A stretch of 64,000 bases of DNA from Oscheius tipulae (Eukaryota > Nematoda > Chromadorea > Rhabditida > Rhabditidae), in the NCBI GenBank assembly GCA_037178975.1, contig JASJZH010000004.1:1860001-1924000 (forward strand). The letters are read 5' to 3'. Positions 1-12,040 of the stretch are shown here, piece after piece (within the stretch, counting starts at the first letter, position 1; every line of letters begins with the position of its first letter). The notes under the pieces were generated by a model. It was given only the letters and a program-made list of their open reading frames with translations, made no database searches and was not told the origin of the DNA. A program made the translations under genes and the position numbers.

Positions 1-672
1 CTTTTTGTCAAGTTGTTTTTAACTGTAAAAGACATAGAGACAGAGAAATAGAGACACAGAAAGAAATATTTTTTGAGCGCTGTCTGTTGGAGACCACTAA
101 CCAACCAAACGTTATGTTTTGCCAAGAAGTTGTGAGAAATTTGGAGTATCCCCGACAATTGAAAAGCTATAGATGGATGCGTAGGATCCAGTGGATTGAA
201 GCATCCCGGTATGCGGACTGTATGCGCCTTTTTAGGGAGGGAGCGTATAGTTCTACCTATCAGTGTTGAAAGGGAAGTAAAGTCCTACCTTCAGGTGTCA
301 AAAAATGCAGATAAACTCAATATTCTGTTCGCAAGGGACCTAAAACCTAACTGTATGTGTTCAGCGAGGGTTTAAACTCTATCTAGAGGCTTGGTGCCGA
401 TACAAAAGTATGCCTATACTCAACTGACGAGGAAAATCTCCTCCAAAACAGAAGAGTAGGACTTTATTTCCCATTTTGCACCGTGATATAGGATTATCCG
501 TCCCTTCATAGCAGGAGGAATTTTCAAAAGGGCCATATAACCCTACATCCAAGCAGCACAGCTTTTTGGAAGTTTTCCTAAAGGTATCTCTTTGTGTTTC
601 ACTGTCACGCTAAAAGGACTCGAACAGACTGTCGGGTGCTAAATACATTACTGGACTACAAAAAAAGCTTAC
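1..672. other. Edge region without a confident gene
   Basis: No convincing exon was found. The first 65 bases are a degenerate GAGACA tract, and a TGTTTCA motif lies at 595-601. A 60-codon plus-strand frame at 87-269 shows no family signal and has no supporting splice sites. The missing 3' exons of the acyltransferase could be here, but they were not recognisable. Confidence 0.4.
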
Positions 673-3600
673 CCATGCAATGTAGTGTGGTCGAGCGCCA
701 TGCCAGGCGATGACAATGGAGAACACGGCTACCAAGGAGACCAGAGCACGTAGGACTGACAAAAGAGGCGGCAGCACTGGCTTCATTATTGGGATGTAGA
801 CCTAAACTTTGCTTTTTTTTGTTGTTCGATAAGAGTCAGTTTTGAGCAAGTTTTGGCAATCGAAATCTCTATAAAAACAAGATCTTTCTGAACATTGTGA
901 CATTTCTTATTTTCCCATTTTTGTAAGGGTTTCTGTCAGTAAAATTCGATGATATTCGTGTAGCAGAGACAGAAACTAGGAATTTTGAGAAGTATTTGAG
1001 CTTTCATGTTTCAGCAGTCTTTCAAGAGTTCGTATTGTTAGATGCAGCAATCAAACTGTTATAGTTGACAAAAAACATGAACTATTTTAACAGGTGACTT
1101 TTTGCTTCAACATTTACATAGGAGTCAGTAGCAGTAAGGCTGAAAGTTCTGTAACAGCTTCGGGAAGCCGAATCGCCTAATGCTCTCACAACGATCCTCG
1201 TAGATTCTTTCCCACGTAACTCTATGAAAATATGGACAAAAACAGACCTGATGCTTCAAGAACTGATATAGCCCATGATCAAAATGTCTCCACATTCTGG
1301 AATAGCGTGAGACTCGAGAGATACAAATTGGCGGAGGAGGTGGGACAAGACCTGTAAATTTTTTTATGTTTCAATGCAGTCCCTTATTTGAAGAATCGTT
1401 CTAGTGTGTTCCGTTTGCGATATAAAAAAAACAAACCATCGATATAGGCAAAGAGCGAGTTGAGACCGAAGATGACGACATACTTGACATGGAAGAACTG
1501 ACCCGTGACGTAGGAGATCGAGCACACTGAAAGCGGGCGATTTTACGGGAGCGGTTTGCATCTAGAAACGGAGGTATGGTTTTTGGATTTCGTAAATGTT
1601 TTATCGTCAAAGAAGAGTAAAGAGCGTCAATGCCTCAATTTTAACCGCTCTATGAAACCTGGAAAAAAATGGTCAGCTAAGCTAACTATCAGAACTTATG
1701 TACAATCTACTTCCAATCCTGTCACCCATCCTTTGAACACATTTCCTATCTTATGAATTCATTTCCTAACCTTTAAACTCGCTTCCCACCCACTTCTATA
1801 CTTTGGACTCAATTATTGTCTTTTGAATCAAATACCTATCCCTCGGAAAACTTCCTATCCCACTTCCGACAGAAAAAGACAGACAGAGACGCGCGGACAA
1901 TTTAAAATAGATTTGCGCTTTTTCTTATTTCAGACGGCCAATATAGTGGATTTCCAATTTACGGGCCTGGTTTTCGGTTGACGGACAAAACTGATACAAT
2001 CCAGTGCTACATTTCTTCTTTTAGTTTTATTTTTTTCTTGTTTTACGGTCGAGGTTTCACAAAACCGTATACCGAAAACGACCTATACTTTGAAAGTACT
2101 GTCGTAGCCTGAATTGGGCTTGCCTCAGCTCAAGATTGCAATATATACAGAAAAATGTTTCAGCAAAAGAACATGACTGTTCGTGAGCTAGAAAAGTAGT
2201 TTTCAGGAGAGCCTCATAAATTTACAAGAGACAAACAACCCACTCGAATAGATTCCCAGCCTGCCAATGACCGTAAAAGGGGTATGGTAGATTGTATTCA
2301 CGTAGATTATATGAAGAAGAGCATCGTAGAAGAGGAACCAGAAGCCGATGCGGAGACCAAAAGTTATGATTGCCCTAAAAATGCTCACCATCTTTGTCTT
2401 TCACATCCTTTGAGGAAACTTTTGAATATTTGTGATTTCAATGCAAACTAATATTAAAACTTTTCTTTCGAGCTTGATAAGTCCAAACTCCATTCACACA
2501 AAATGAAACTACCTCGTAGGAAAAGGATTTCCTTCGCTCCCTATTCTCTTCTCTAGCTGGCTGCGGAAATCTTCGAACAGGACGATGAGGGACACTGAAT
2601 AGGGCATGTAGGCCATATAAGCCAGGTGCTCCCTCCATAGATTACTGTAGCCGGCTGTGGGGTTGTTGCACAGATGGAGACAGAAGTTGAGGATCTGAAA
2701 TCTTCTAGATTTGTTTCACGAAAACTATATAACCGGCAGAAAAAGTCTTTCCAATAATCAACAAATCGCCAAATCTAACAGCTACTAAAGCATTCCCAAC
2801 TCCTAATTTTTTTGGTTTCAAAGGCAGCATATACCTAAGCGAGGTAGCTTTTTTTTCACTTCAGCTTCACCCTTACAATATAGTCATACTAAACAATTGG
2901 TATTACTTTTTTTTTCGCCAATGAAAAATTCAAACCTGGAAACCCCTAAAAATATGTTGCTAATAATGTTTAAAGCTTTCTGTATAAGGAATGTAGGTAT
3001 CTACTGGACGTTGCGAAGCATATAAAGAGTACTAACACATACAAATATGAATTTCAATGAAAATTATCGTGACTTCAGTCATGGAAACCGTTTTTTGTTT
3101 TATCCATAAAACCGCGGCTATTGACACTTTTCTTCTTCCGCGACATTTGCTACAAAACGTCCTACCTTGATAGCCCCATACAAGTAGAGATTAAATTCTC
3201 GGTAGTAGATCTCATTGTCGTACTGGAAGGGCAGATGGTCGGTTGCTTTGATGATAAACGCCAGACAGGCTACCCATGCCAGAACCTTGCTTCTTGTCCA
3301 ATAAACAGCCGCCGTGATCAGGAAGGCAAAGGATGCGACGACGAGAATGCATAGGGGACTGAAAACTATGCTTTTCAAGCGGTTGGAAACGTGAAAGTTG
3401 GGTTTGAGACATAAAAATGCAAGTTTGGTAATGGCAACGACGCAAGTTCAATTTCCTTATATGAAATCCGTGAAACCAAACTATCAGCATAAAGCTTTCT
3501 GTCGAACGTTATAGAAAGGGTGAAGCCAGAAAATAGTGACTATTTTTGTAAACACAGTATTGTTCAACATAATTGAAAACAGCTTACCAACTCTCAAACC

Positions 3601-4780
3601 CCAGAGATACGATATATGGCAAAAAAACACCCTTCATTCATTTCGACGCAAGCATTGTTTTCAGATTTATATGGTCTCATAGGTACGCTGTTTGGAAGAA
3701 AGTGCTGCCAATATTGCTAAGCTCGCACAAAGAACAAAGAACTAATTTATTCACTTTTCTATCAACAGCATTGGGCAACGTATTAAAAGCTCCCTACCTC
3801 GTTATGTATACCTGCACCGCTACTCCTATGACCCCCAGAACTAAGTGAACAAGATTCTGTGGACTGTAGCGGATCGCCAAGTTGAATCTGAAACACCATT
3901 CTCCCCTAAAAAAACACAAGATACCCGAAGGAATGCACGGCCCCAGCCAGAACCATCAGTGGAAAACTCCGCCTGTAGACCTGCCATTCGTAGTCAGAAG
4001 TGTCGTATTGGAGATCGGAGAAGTAGCTGAAATAAAATCTGAGAACAAAAACAGTTAGAGGTATTTGTTTCAGAATATAAAGTTTTGATGAAACATCTGA
4101 ATATAAAACGAATCGGATCAGTCTGATTGGAGGAAGGATACTCTAGTAAAAAAGTAGCCCAAGTTTGAGTGAGTTGAAGTAGCATAAAGAGACCTGACTG
4201 ACAAAAAAGAAATCAAAAAGCCAGCATTTCTCTAGCGTAAATGATTTTTGATGAAACATTTTGTCAACTGTCAATTTTGAAGACTGGTAAAAGCTGAATG
4301 CTTCTTGGTGTCATCTCTTACGTTTCAGGAAATGCATAAAGGTTGAAAATCTTCCTCAATGCAGTATACTGGTGCTTTTGAACATAAAAGGACTAGTCAA
4401 GTTTCATCAGTTGTTCAAGTTTATAAATGTGGCTGTCAGTGGGAAAATTTCAAAAATATCTGGTCTAATCGTTTCTTTAGGGGTTTTGTCTCAATAGGAG
4501 CATATTTTTGTAGGAGGCTCTAGTGTTTCACAAGTTTTATACAGTGAAAACTTTTTTGCTTTATGTTTTGTTTTATGGGTTCCACCTAGTGCTTAAGTGT
4601 CGTTTCGCACTTCACTAGTTGGCCTACAAAAAAGACTTACGGTGACTTTCCCAACCAATGATCCAGCCATGGCTTCAGATTCCCGCCCCCGGCATTATAA
4701 GCAATCACAAATGCTCCAAGAGAGTGGAATATCCAGATCGCATAGCTCAATCGTCGTTCCCAAGTGGGGATAGCCAGCAT
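673..4780 (-). CDS. HHAT/GUP1-like membrane-bound O-acyltransferase (3' end not found)
   Basis: This is a multi-pass membrane O-acyltransferase of the MBOAT family, closest to hedgehog acyltransferase and GUP1, which transfers fatty acyl groups to secreted proteins in the ER. Nine exons join in frame: 4641-4780, 3925-4026, 3798-3887, 3166-3358, 2513-2694, 2244-2374, 1437-1526, 1248-1351 and 673-801. The first exon starts MLAIPTWERRLS directly after TTTCAG, which suggests a trans-splice acceptor. Family landmarks in order are FLFYDALLHIIYV, the GQFFHVKYVVIFGL segment followed by a DG dipeptide, SRVSRYSRMWRHFDHGLYQF (the FD-G-H region) and VYIPI, then the catalytic-histidine motif VIAWHGARP. 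The last C-terminal exons (roughly 100-150 residues in the family) were not seen in 1-672 and may lie before the window. The fold is known to carry out Ser/Cys acylation of morphogens. The substrate here is unknown, since nematodes are known for hedgehog-related rather than true hedgehog proteins. Confidence 0.8.
1690..1915. repeat. Pyrimidine-rich minisatellite with a GACAGACAGAGACGCG tail
   Basis: Degenerate tandem units of about 20 bases, resembling CCTTTGAACYCACTTCCTAT, run from about 1690 to 1865. They are followed by GACAGACAGAGACGCG and GGACAATTTAAAATAGATTT. The same tail recurs at about 24280-24322, and the same unit recurs at 13090-13300. The repeat lies within an intron of the acyltransferase gene. 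Confidence 0.7.
2712..2732 (+). promoter_or_regulatory. TGTTTCA motif with downstream TATATAA
   Basis: TGTTTCA at 2712-2718 is followed after 7 nt by TATATAA at 2726-2732. It sits in an intron of the minus-strand acyltransferase gene and points the opposite way. It is a candidate 21U-RNA (piRNA) type promoter; see the findings. Confidence 0.45.
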
Positions 4781-7218
4781 CTGAAATTTATGACAGTTTT
4801 ATTTCAGGGGTTGAGCTTCTGTAACGGTAATAATATGGTAGTGTACTCAGCTCACAGAGTGCACAACAAAAGTCAGCCATTAAATTTATTAACTTTGCAA
4901 TGTTTTGCAAACATGATTATTGCTGATTATTGTTACGTACCTTGAGAGCTGAAAATAATTTTGGCTCGACCCGAATCGCTGAAAAAAAAATCGCCGGCAC
5001 CTTTGCCGTTCTGGTACTGAGGAATCGTCCTGTGATAGCAGTTTTTGAAAAGAGATCATGTTTCCTCAACAGAGTGACTTATCCATTCAACTTTCAAGTT
5101 ACTGTACGCGTTTTATGTCTAATTTGAAACAAAGAAAGCACAAAGAAGTATATTTCCGCATTGGAAATAGTCGTCGATTCCACGAACTTATAATCAGTAG
5201 GCTGTTTGCAGTCTTTTCATTTTTTACTTTACTCTTTCTAAGAAACAACACCAATGGATTGAACTCTTGCTACTGTCCTTTTACGTAAAAGTGAAACATA
5301 GAAACGAGAAAAATCCGGCGAGATTCCAACTTGAGCAAAATTTTTTAACAGGAATGGTTTTTTTGGATGCAAAAATGTTCCAAGATTTTTGCTGGAACTA
5401 TTTGATTACCAACAACTTATAAAAGGTTCGATGAATGAGGAAAGGGGGAACAGAGCGTGGCCACTTTACGAGACTGAGAGGCCTCGCTCTGATTCAGAAT
5501 TTCTCTGTGTGTGTTCACAGAAAGGACGCACTTGGGGCTATTGTCGAGACGAATACGACACGGTCATATCTCCTTCTCATTCACACGCCTAGTAGGCCTA
5601 CTTGTGCCACCATGATAGCTCTTTTTGTAGCTGTCTGGTGGGCGATAAAGTGGCATTTTCAGTTAAGGATTGCGGGAACATTGTACAGTTGTGATATGTT
5701 TCATTCGTGGTAGATAGAGACAGAAGTTTTTCTACTTATTAATATGTTTATATATTGGGTTTTCTGCATGTTACTTATCTGCTTCCGTATTCACTTTCCA
5801 GTGACTCAAGAATATGGAACTGCAGCAGAAAATTGGCTTCACCTGGAAACTAAAAGAGCTAATGTTTCTTGTGTTTGATACGAGATTGTGAAATGTTTCA
5901 CTTATAGTGTATAGACTCCTTCCAATTTATTCCCGCTTCAGTTTGTTTGTTTTTCGATTATTTACCAATTTGTCTTTGACATCAGGCTGGGTAACCAAAA
6001 ATGGACAATTTTGCGGTTTTCAGTGCTTTGAGATGATTTTTCTATCGTTTCCACTACGCCACAAATATGCAAGTGTTTAGGGTTCAATGTTGCCTCTTAT
6101 GGGAAAGAAGATGACTGTTTCACTTTCAGGAATTTCTATTAGCTAGAAACAAAAATTTACCTGTGAACATGAGTGTCAAACTCCTCGAAATCGATCGATC
6201 CAGAAGGAGGAATCGGTTAGGGAAGCACACAACAAAGTGTTTGTGCTCTGTGGCCTCCGCTACAGGTGTAGTCTCTCCCCGAGCGCCTGACCCGCTCACA
6301 CATTTCAATGGTCAGCCGGCTGTCCCCTTTGTGCGCTGGTCATCCTCGTAGACGACACTGCCAATTTTTGGAGGTCAGGAAGGCTAATTGAGGGAGAGAG
6401 GTGGTGAGCGATACTATGGGTTGCCTCGGTGTCATTCTCTAGCAATGTTTCAGACAGTTTGCATGGTGATAAACTTCCGACGATATATTTATAGCAAGCA
6501 AGTTTCAGTAACAAATTATTTTCTTCAACTCTATTTGCCGAGAACGGTACTTTTTTACTTGCAGAAGTATGATTTTCAACTGATTAGCAGAGTTTGCTAC
6601 TCACCCAGAGTATAGGCAGTAACTGGAACATATTTTTTTTCACGATCTAAAACTCCTATACTGGATTCGAAATATGGTTTTTACAACAAGCATCACATGA
6701 AACATGTGTGCTTGTTCCGCCTTCCTGACTTCCAAAAAACGTCTTTTTGCAAACCAGTCTTCTCCGCAACACTGTTTCGCTTGCATAATAGGATCTTGGA
6801 TTTCTAGGGCGATACTGTGCGGATAATTTCACAATCAAAAATATCAATTCTAACAGATGGCGGTGCCGATTTTCGAAAGTGCACCATTATCAATCCCAGT
6901 CTAAATTGCCGAATGATCTCGTCTTCCAGCCATTCTAATAGCCCAACAGCGAGCAGAATCGTTGGTTTAATTACCCAAGTTTGAGGTATTACACGTTTCC
7001 GACCCTACAAATGTAGTGGTTGCAAAAAAATTTTGGAACAGTCTTCCCTTCAGCGGGAGGGCAACAAGACAACTGACCCTTCGATAGCTGGATCTAGAAA
7101 GGTCTCGTTCTATCCCTCTTCAGTAAATTATGTTCAGCCAGACTTCTTCTTTATATAAGTTCAGTGAAAGATAAAAGTCTTTATTAGGTATTTTTTCACC
7201 ATTATACATTCAGAAAAA
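4781..7218. other. Intergenic region
   Basis: No gene is supported. Reading frames are short and lack family signals. The region holds about six TGTTTCA/TGAAACA motifs (for example 5293-5299, 5696-5702, 5894-5900, 6117-6123). The motif at 5894 has TTATAG starting 2 nt after it. Confidence 0.5.
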
Positions 7219-8453
7219 TCAGTTTAAGCAATCCTGGCTCTGATCATCGTGATGCTGAGCCAGCTCGATAGCTCCGACGTCGTAGACCAGTTCAGGGGTG
7301 CTTCCGACAGTGTTGAATTTCTTGGGAACAACGAAGGGAATCTTCTGGTAGCAGGGCTAAGAACTACTTTCTATAGGAAGACCGAACTCCATACCCCTTG
7401 GTAGTTGCACTGATGATAGATGTTGAACTTGGGATCCATGGTCGTGATGTCGGTCACTTTTCCCTGGAGTTGGAAGGCTCCCTGAGAGTCGGAGAACTCT
7501 TCTGCCATAAAGCTGTCGGGAACCACTAAAAGTTTTTTTTTGGTATTGTAACAGGAGACTTGAAATCGCTGTTAATGTTTGTGGGTTTTCTTTATACCGG
7601 GAATTTGAAATCAAATGGTCGGCTCCCTTCGTTTGAATTTTTGGCCATTTTTTGCGAACGCGCCAAAAGTCGGGTTTTCTGACGTAGTTCTTTATTTCCC
7701 GAGATTCTAACTATTTTTATTGGAGTGTAAAATAATCCCTAGAATGTGAAAAAAATGCCAAAACCTGGGGGCTTTACTGTTGTTGTTTCAACATAAGAAT
7801 TTTCTACTATCTCTGCAATTATCTGCTATTTTTCATGCTCCAGGATCCAAATTCGTAAAAGTGCCAAAAATTCAAACGAAACCTTACTACCATATTTCCT
7901 AATGTTTCAATAGGATGTCGGATGAAGAGGTTACGAAATTTTGCCTTTAACAGCCTGGCAAACCCATTTTATCACAACATTGGTAAAAGTGAGTTCTGGG
8001 AGTAAGGATCGATTCACGACTGTTTCGAATAAATATAAGTGATCATAATAGGCGCTAAGGTACTGTAACTATTGAGAAATGTAATTTTGGATCCAAAAAA
8101 CATAAAATTGTTCGTTTTGTTCAATTGTTTCAGTCTGTTGGTATATCAATTGGTTATTTCAACTACTGCTTGTATTCTGGCTGATTTTGAATTCGTAAAA
8201 ATATATTTCATCCTGTTGCTATAATCATTTCTTATAGTTTGCATTTACTTATGCGTCTTTTCCGAAAAAAGAGAAAATGAACTAAAAATATTAACTCACA
8301 AGTATTGACGTCATAGAGTTTGACCCTGACCGACTGGGCCGGCACCCCGTTGCAGGTCAGCTGACCTCGGACAGCTATGGACTGTGGAGTTCCAATAACC
8401 CCGAGGAGTCCATTGGCAAGAGGCAGGGAGACGGCAAGGATCATAAAAAGCAT
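7219..8453 (-). CDS. Transthyretin-like (TTR) family secreted protein
   Basis: This is a small secreted protein of the nematode transthyretin-like family (Pfam PF01060). Members bind hydrophobic ligands or act in signalling such as corpse recognition; the specific role here is unknown. Three exons join cleanly: 8300-8453, 7395-7525 and 7219-7356, with a 38-nt second intron. Translation starts at MLFMILAVSLPLANG, a signal peptide; an in-frame Met 24 bases upstream (8477) is possible but would bury that peptide. The mature part begins with QSIAVRGQLTCNGVPAQSV and crosses a phase-1 intron to VKLYDVNTLVPDS, then MAEEFSDSQGAFQLQG, FNIYHQCNY and a cysteine-containing end DCLN. Those blocks and the length of about 140 residues match the family. 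A TATA box lies about 45 bp upstream of the start. Confidence 0.93.
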
Positions 8454-8494
8454 TTTTGAAACACGAAAAACCTTCAATTCGGTCGGTTTAATCT

Positions 8495-8503
8495 CTATTT
8501 ATA
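8495..8503 (-). promoter_or_regulatory. TATA box of the transthyretin-like gene
   Basis: On the minus strand the sequence reads GGGTATAAATAGAG, about 45 bp before the ATG. The short distance implies a very short 5' leader. Confidence 0.65.
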
Positions 8504-8689
8504 CCCTTCTCAAGGCTGTTTCTTGTCTGGGGCGTATTTTGGCAAAAACAGGGACTGTAACTATCTGTCTTCTTTCTCAGTATCGTGCTTGTTTACCGCA
8601 ACAGGAAGGGAGGAAAACAACAACGACGTCATTTTGTTTGTGGGTTCAATGAAGAGAAGAGAAAGTGGATCATTAGAGAACTATACTGT

Positions 8690-8885
8690 TTTAACGCAAG
8701 TTCACAGAGACAGAGAGATAAGAACAGAAAGATTGGGACAAAGAGACAAAGACGAAGACATAAGGGCAGCTTTACAAGGACAGAGGCAGAGAGCCAGAGA
8801 TAGAGGGATACTGGGACACTGAAACGGGCACAGAACAGAAGCACAGAGACACAAGGAGAGACACAGAGACAGTGACAGAAAGTTT
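8690..8885. repeat. Degenerate GAGACA tract
   Basis: About 190 bp of diverged AGAGACAG-type hexamers on the plus strand, from the inside of ACAGAGACAGAGAG through GAGACACAGAGACAGTGACAG. It has no coding signal. Confidence 0.8.
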
Positions 8886-8904
8886 CTTATTTCTGTATCT
8901 GTCA

Positions 8905-9379
8905 ATCTGTACCTTTCAAAGAATTTGGATACTGGATCAGAGCACTATCAGCCTTCTTTAGTTGAGGGGAAGCTTTGAAAACCAAATTATCAAACATTGG
9001 GGAAGCTACAAAAAGTCTCTCTGGAACATTTGGCAACTTGGCTCACTTTCGCTTTTCGGGTTCGAAGTTTCAGTCTAGCAGTATCTTCTCCTCAGCAACA
9101 TCGTCTCCGACTCTTCTCCAGGTCACTAATTTCTACTTTTTTTCACAGGAGAAAGAAACAGTTGACATTGCAAGCAGTAGCGTCACACTCCATTTCCTTA
9201 AGTTTTGTAATGGTGACAGCGACCTGTGGGTCCGCCACGGGTAGCTGGTCTTCCTGGTCTAGAGGACGTTACACTGAATCCACAGCGGTGTTTGGTACAG
9301 TTCATGGAATCCCTCTGGGCCATTAGGGAAGACTGATAGTGCTCTGATCCTCTCCCCAAGTTCTTTGAAAGATACAGAT
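8905..9379. mobile_element. MITE-like element with about 52-bp inverted termini
   Basis: The left arm (8905-8957) and the reverse complement of the right arm (9328-9379) share CTTTCAAAGAA, CTTGG or TTTGG, and an exact GGATCAGAGCACTATCAG, with few mismatches overall. The 475-bp span has no recognisable transposase. The two overlapping frames inside (8997-9326 plus and 9198-9512 minus) show no family signal. No clear target-site duplication was seen. Interpretation as a non-autonomous DNA transposon or fold-back element is inference from the inverted arms. Confidence 0.6.
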
Positions 9380-9680
9380 GGTTGTTGTTCGCAGTTTTCC
9401 AGGAGAGTGGAACCGACTGAAGCTCGGAAACAGTACATGAAGAGTCTGGGTAGTCTGGATCATTGCGGAATCTGCCAGAACATTCGAGAAGAGCTACAGC
9501 TATTGAAACCACCCTATTCGTTGCGATTTTTCATGGCTGCAGGCGTAAAAGCCCTGAATGCCTTTCATGTCTTTTGTTGTTGATAGGTCTAGTCTGTGGT
9601 GGCTTTGTTGAGTTCTGATAGCACTCTGTCCTCTGACCCTGTCTTTATGTTCCTGTCGCCGTTTTAGCAATACTACATCT

Positions 9681-12040
9681 TTATTTCTCAACCCTTGCCG
9701 GACTGCCTGGCGTCGATTCTTTATAGGCTATGTTCTCGACAATCCCACGCCGAAAAACTTCCGCCCTAGCACTCCTATTCAGAATTAGAAGGACGAATGG
9801 ATTCATACAGTACATCACTGCCAGGTAGAAATTGAACTGAACCTGTAAAACCGAGAGAATACGGGAGAGGAACCTGCAAATTGATGAATTGACTAAAGTC
9901 GGGAGAAAAGAGAAGTTCTCCCCAGAGATGATCCAGTTCATAGAGAACATCGGCTGAAAAGACGAGGCTGTCGACAAGGGCAACGAAGACGAGACTCTAA
10001 AATTTTTGGTTTTTTTTTGGGGGCAAGTTTCAAGGCAAGAGTCTAAAGAGAAGAATGATAAATTGTGTTCATTCTGAGAACATTTTTTTTTTCAAAAATT
10101 TAATTATGGACAGGTAAAATTTACATTTTTCGTAACGTTTTGGACTTAACATGTCTAGTGGAAATCTAACGCTGTATCCCACAATTCTCTTGAGACAAGG
10201 CTGAAACACAATAGTTGTACAAAGATTCTGAACTGTGGATGAGTTTTGTTTCATCGAACTGCCTTATAAGAACACAACGGCTTCAGCCATTTTTTTTTTT
10301 TGCTGTAATCGTTTGAACGAAAAAGTTGGGATCTTAGTTCTAGTATACCACCAGCTGCCAGCGGCAGCTTCGCAGCCCTTTGGTCTTTGCTTAGAATAGA
10401 CCACAGGCGGCTGCGCCGCTTCCCTAGTAGCAGTTTCTTCTACAGCTGGCTTATTGTCTCTTGACATGAAATGACTTGTCAGCTTTTGGGTATTAGTGTT
10501 GACAGCCAATTGTGCGGACACCATGATAGATGGACGGATAAAGACGTCTCCGACGGCTTCAGGTTTAACAGACAGGGTAAGACAGTTCAATCACCATGAG
10601 TCATATGAGGAAACAAACCTTATCCTGCCTCCTGTAGTTGGGACTATTGACACTTACTCTTCTAATGGCACACAGTGTTCTCATGACCATGAAGAGGGAT
10701 GTGAAGAGGTAGAAGAAGGAGGTGAGAGCTCCCACGATGTAGAGAGACTGAAAGATAGATTTGCAGTCAATAGGAAGAAGGTATCAAAACTGTTGCTTTA
10801 ATATAAGTTTTTGTAGAGCGTTTTAAACAAGCATTTTGTGACCAGGGATGAGCGCTGTAACAATGGACAGCAAAATGCTTGTGGCACGGATGAGACATTT
10901 GCATCGAAGGAAGCTAAATGAGAACCACTAAGAAGAGAAATCATGAACGCAACGTCGCTCACTGACTAGTTTTACAAAACCTTTGAAACATTGCTTTAGT
11001 ATTGACAAATAAGCATTGTTTCCATACATTAGCAGGTGCACCAACTTCCACATTAAAAACAACATTTTCTATGTTAGACTTTTTTCTAAGCTTCAATAAA
11101 AACTGTCCTGTACCAAGCTAGAAAGAAAGTTTGAAACATAAACATACGTTTCAACATTGTTACCTGTATTGAACCTTTTTTGTTTCACTAACACCCTCCA
11201 AAAAAGAAAAAGAAGGCCGGAACAACCCTCTAGAACGTAAAATGCGAGAATCATCATCCATCTTTTTCACCCCACACTCACCGGCATGTCCGCGACATTC
11301 CTATCGGTATAGGATCCATCCTCCTGCAGCGTGTAGACTCTCCTGGTCCGGAAAACTTCAACGTAGCTCAAGAGAGAGATTACTGTAACCAATCCGATGT
11401 AGTAGAAGGCCCTAGGACGCTTCCAGATCTTGATTTTCCTGCCCTTTTTAATCTCTCAGGACGACGTACCTGAGCATAGTCGAAGGGCCAGCAGACTGCT
11501 GTGTACATGCAAAATGTGAGAAGGAAGTTCCCAAAAACATGCATCGAAAAGTTGGTCCCGGTGAGGTAGGACAGAAAAATGCCAAAGTATTGGAATTCAG
11601 GGCCTGAAAAGAAGGGAGGCCTAGAGAGAGGAATAGAGAAAATACCAAGTCCGAGACGTCGGGTTGCTCTGAAAAGCTGAACAGCGAGGGCGAGACAGAT
11701 GTCGACTAGACCTGGATAATGATTAGCACTGTCTCTGTCTCCCTATCAAAACATGAAAATATTTCAGGTTCGCTTATGCAACAGTTTTAGAGATAACAGA
11801 CTCTTACTGCAACTTGCGCTGTAATAACCAACCTGTGTAGATGAAAACATGGAAGTAGGCCTTTCTGAAGGTGGACTTCTCCGACCTGATCAGCATGACC
11901 AAGACGAAAATGTAGAAAAGTTGACAGATGGAAACTAGCACGAGCTCAGACGTGACGAGACGGTCCCAATGTATTAACGACATTCTGAAGATCACAGGAT
12001 CATGGAGGAAACTGGCAAAGATCCAGGATGTGTTGACCAT
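9681..12040 (-). CDS. Seven-transmembrane serpentine receptor (Srg-like)
   Basis: This is a nematode chemoreceptor-type GPCR, probably of the Srg superfamily. Exons recovered in order begin with MVNTSWIFASFLHDP from 12040 (TM1, QLFYIFVLVMLI) and LVDICLALAVQLF (TM2), then GPEFQYFGIFLSYL and NFLLTFCMYTAVCWPF (TM3, lower boundary 11470). KIKIWKRPRAFYYIG follows (intracellular loop and TM4), then SLYIVGALTSFFYLF with an IRR end (TM5, about 10645-10737) and SLVFVALVDSLVFSADVLYE (TM6). FYLAVMYCMNPFVLLILN (TM7, NP motif) and a polar tail ending VEK close the protein. Two introns are only 31 nt long (9843-9873 and 11439-11469). The join between TM4 and TM5 was not fully resolved. The intron between TM5 and TM6 contains a MITE copy. 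The family assignment is from topology and motif resemblance; another serpentine family is possible. Confidence 0.75.
10247..10269 (+). promoter_or_regulatory. TGTTTCA motif with downstream TTATAA
   Basis: TGTTTCA at 10247-10253 is followed by CTTATAAG at 10263-10270. It is located in an intron of the Srg-like receptor, antisense to the gene, about 80 bp from the homologous part of the MITE. Confidence 0.4.
10350..10523 (-). mobile_element. MITE family copy A (one terminus preserved)
   Basis: Read on the minus strand from 10523, this segment starts TGGTGTCCGCACAATTG and matches the first ~175 bp of the element at 34316-34557, including CTACTAGGGAAGCGGCGCAG and ATGTCAAGAGACAA. Beyond about 10350 the match is lost and the second inverted terminus is missing, so this copy is truncated or rearranged. 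It lies in an intron of the Srg-like receptor gene. Confidence 0.75.

Noticed and set aside
8629-8905. Leu/Ser/Cys-rich frames with SLSLCLC repeats
   Set aside because: These are translations of the GAGACA repeat tract in other frames.
10264-10590. 108-codon minus-strand frame running through MITE copy A
   Set aside because: The open frame coincides with repeat sequence and its C-terminal part is unlike receptor sequence; the neighbouring receptor exons have better boundaries.
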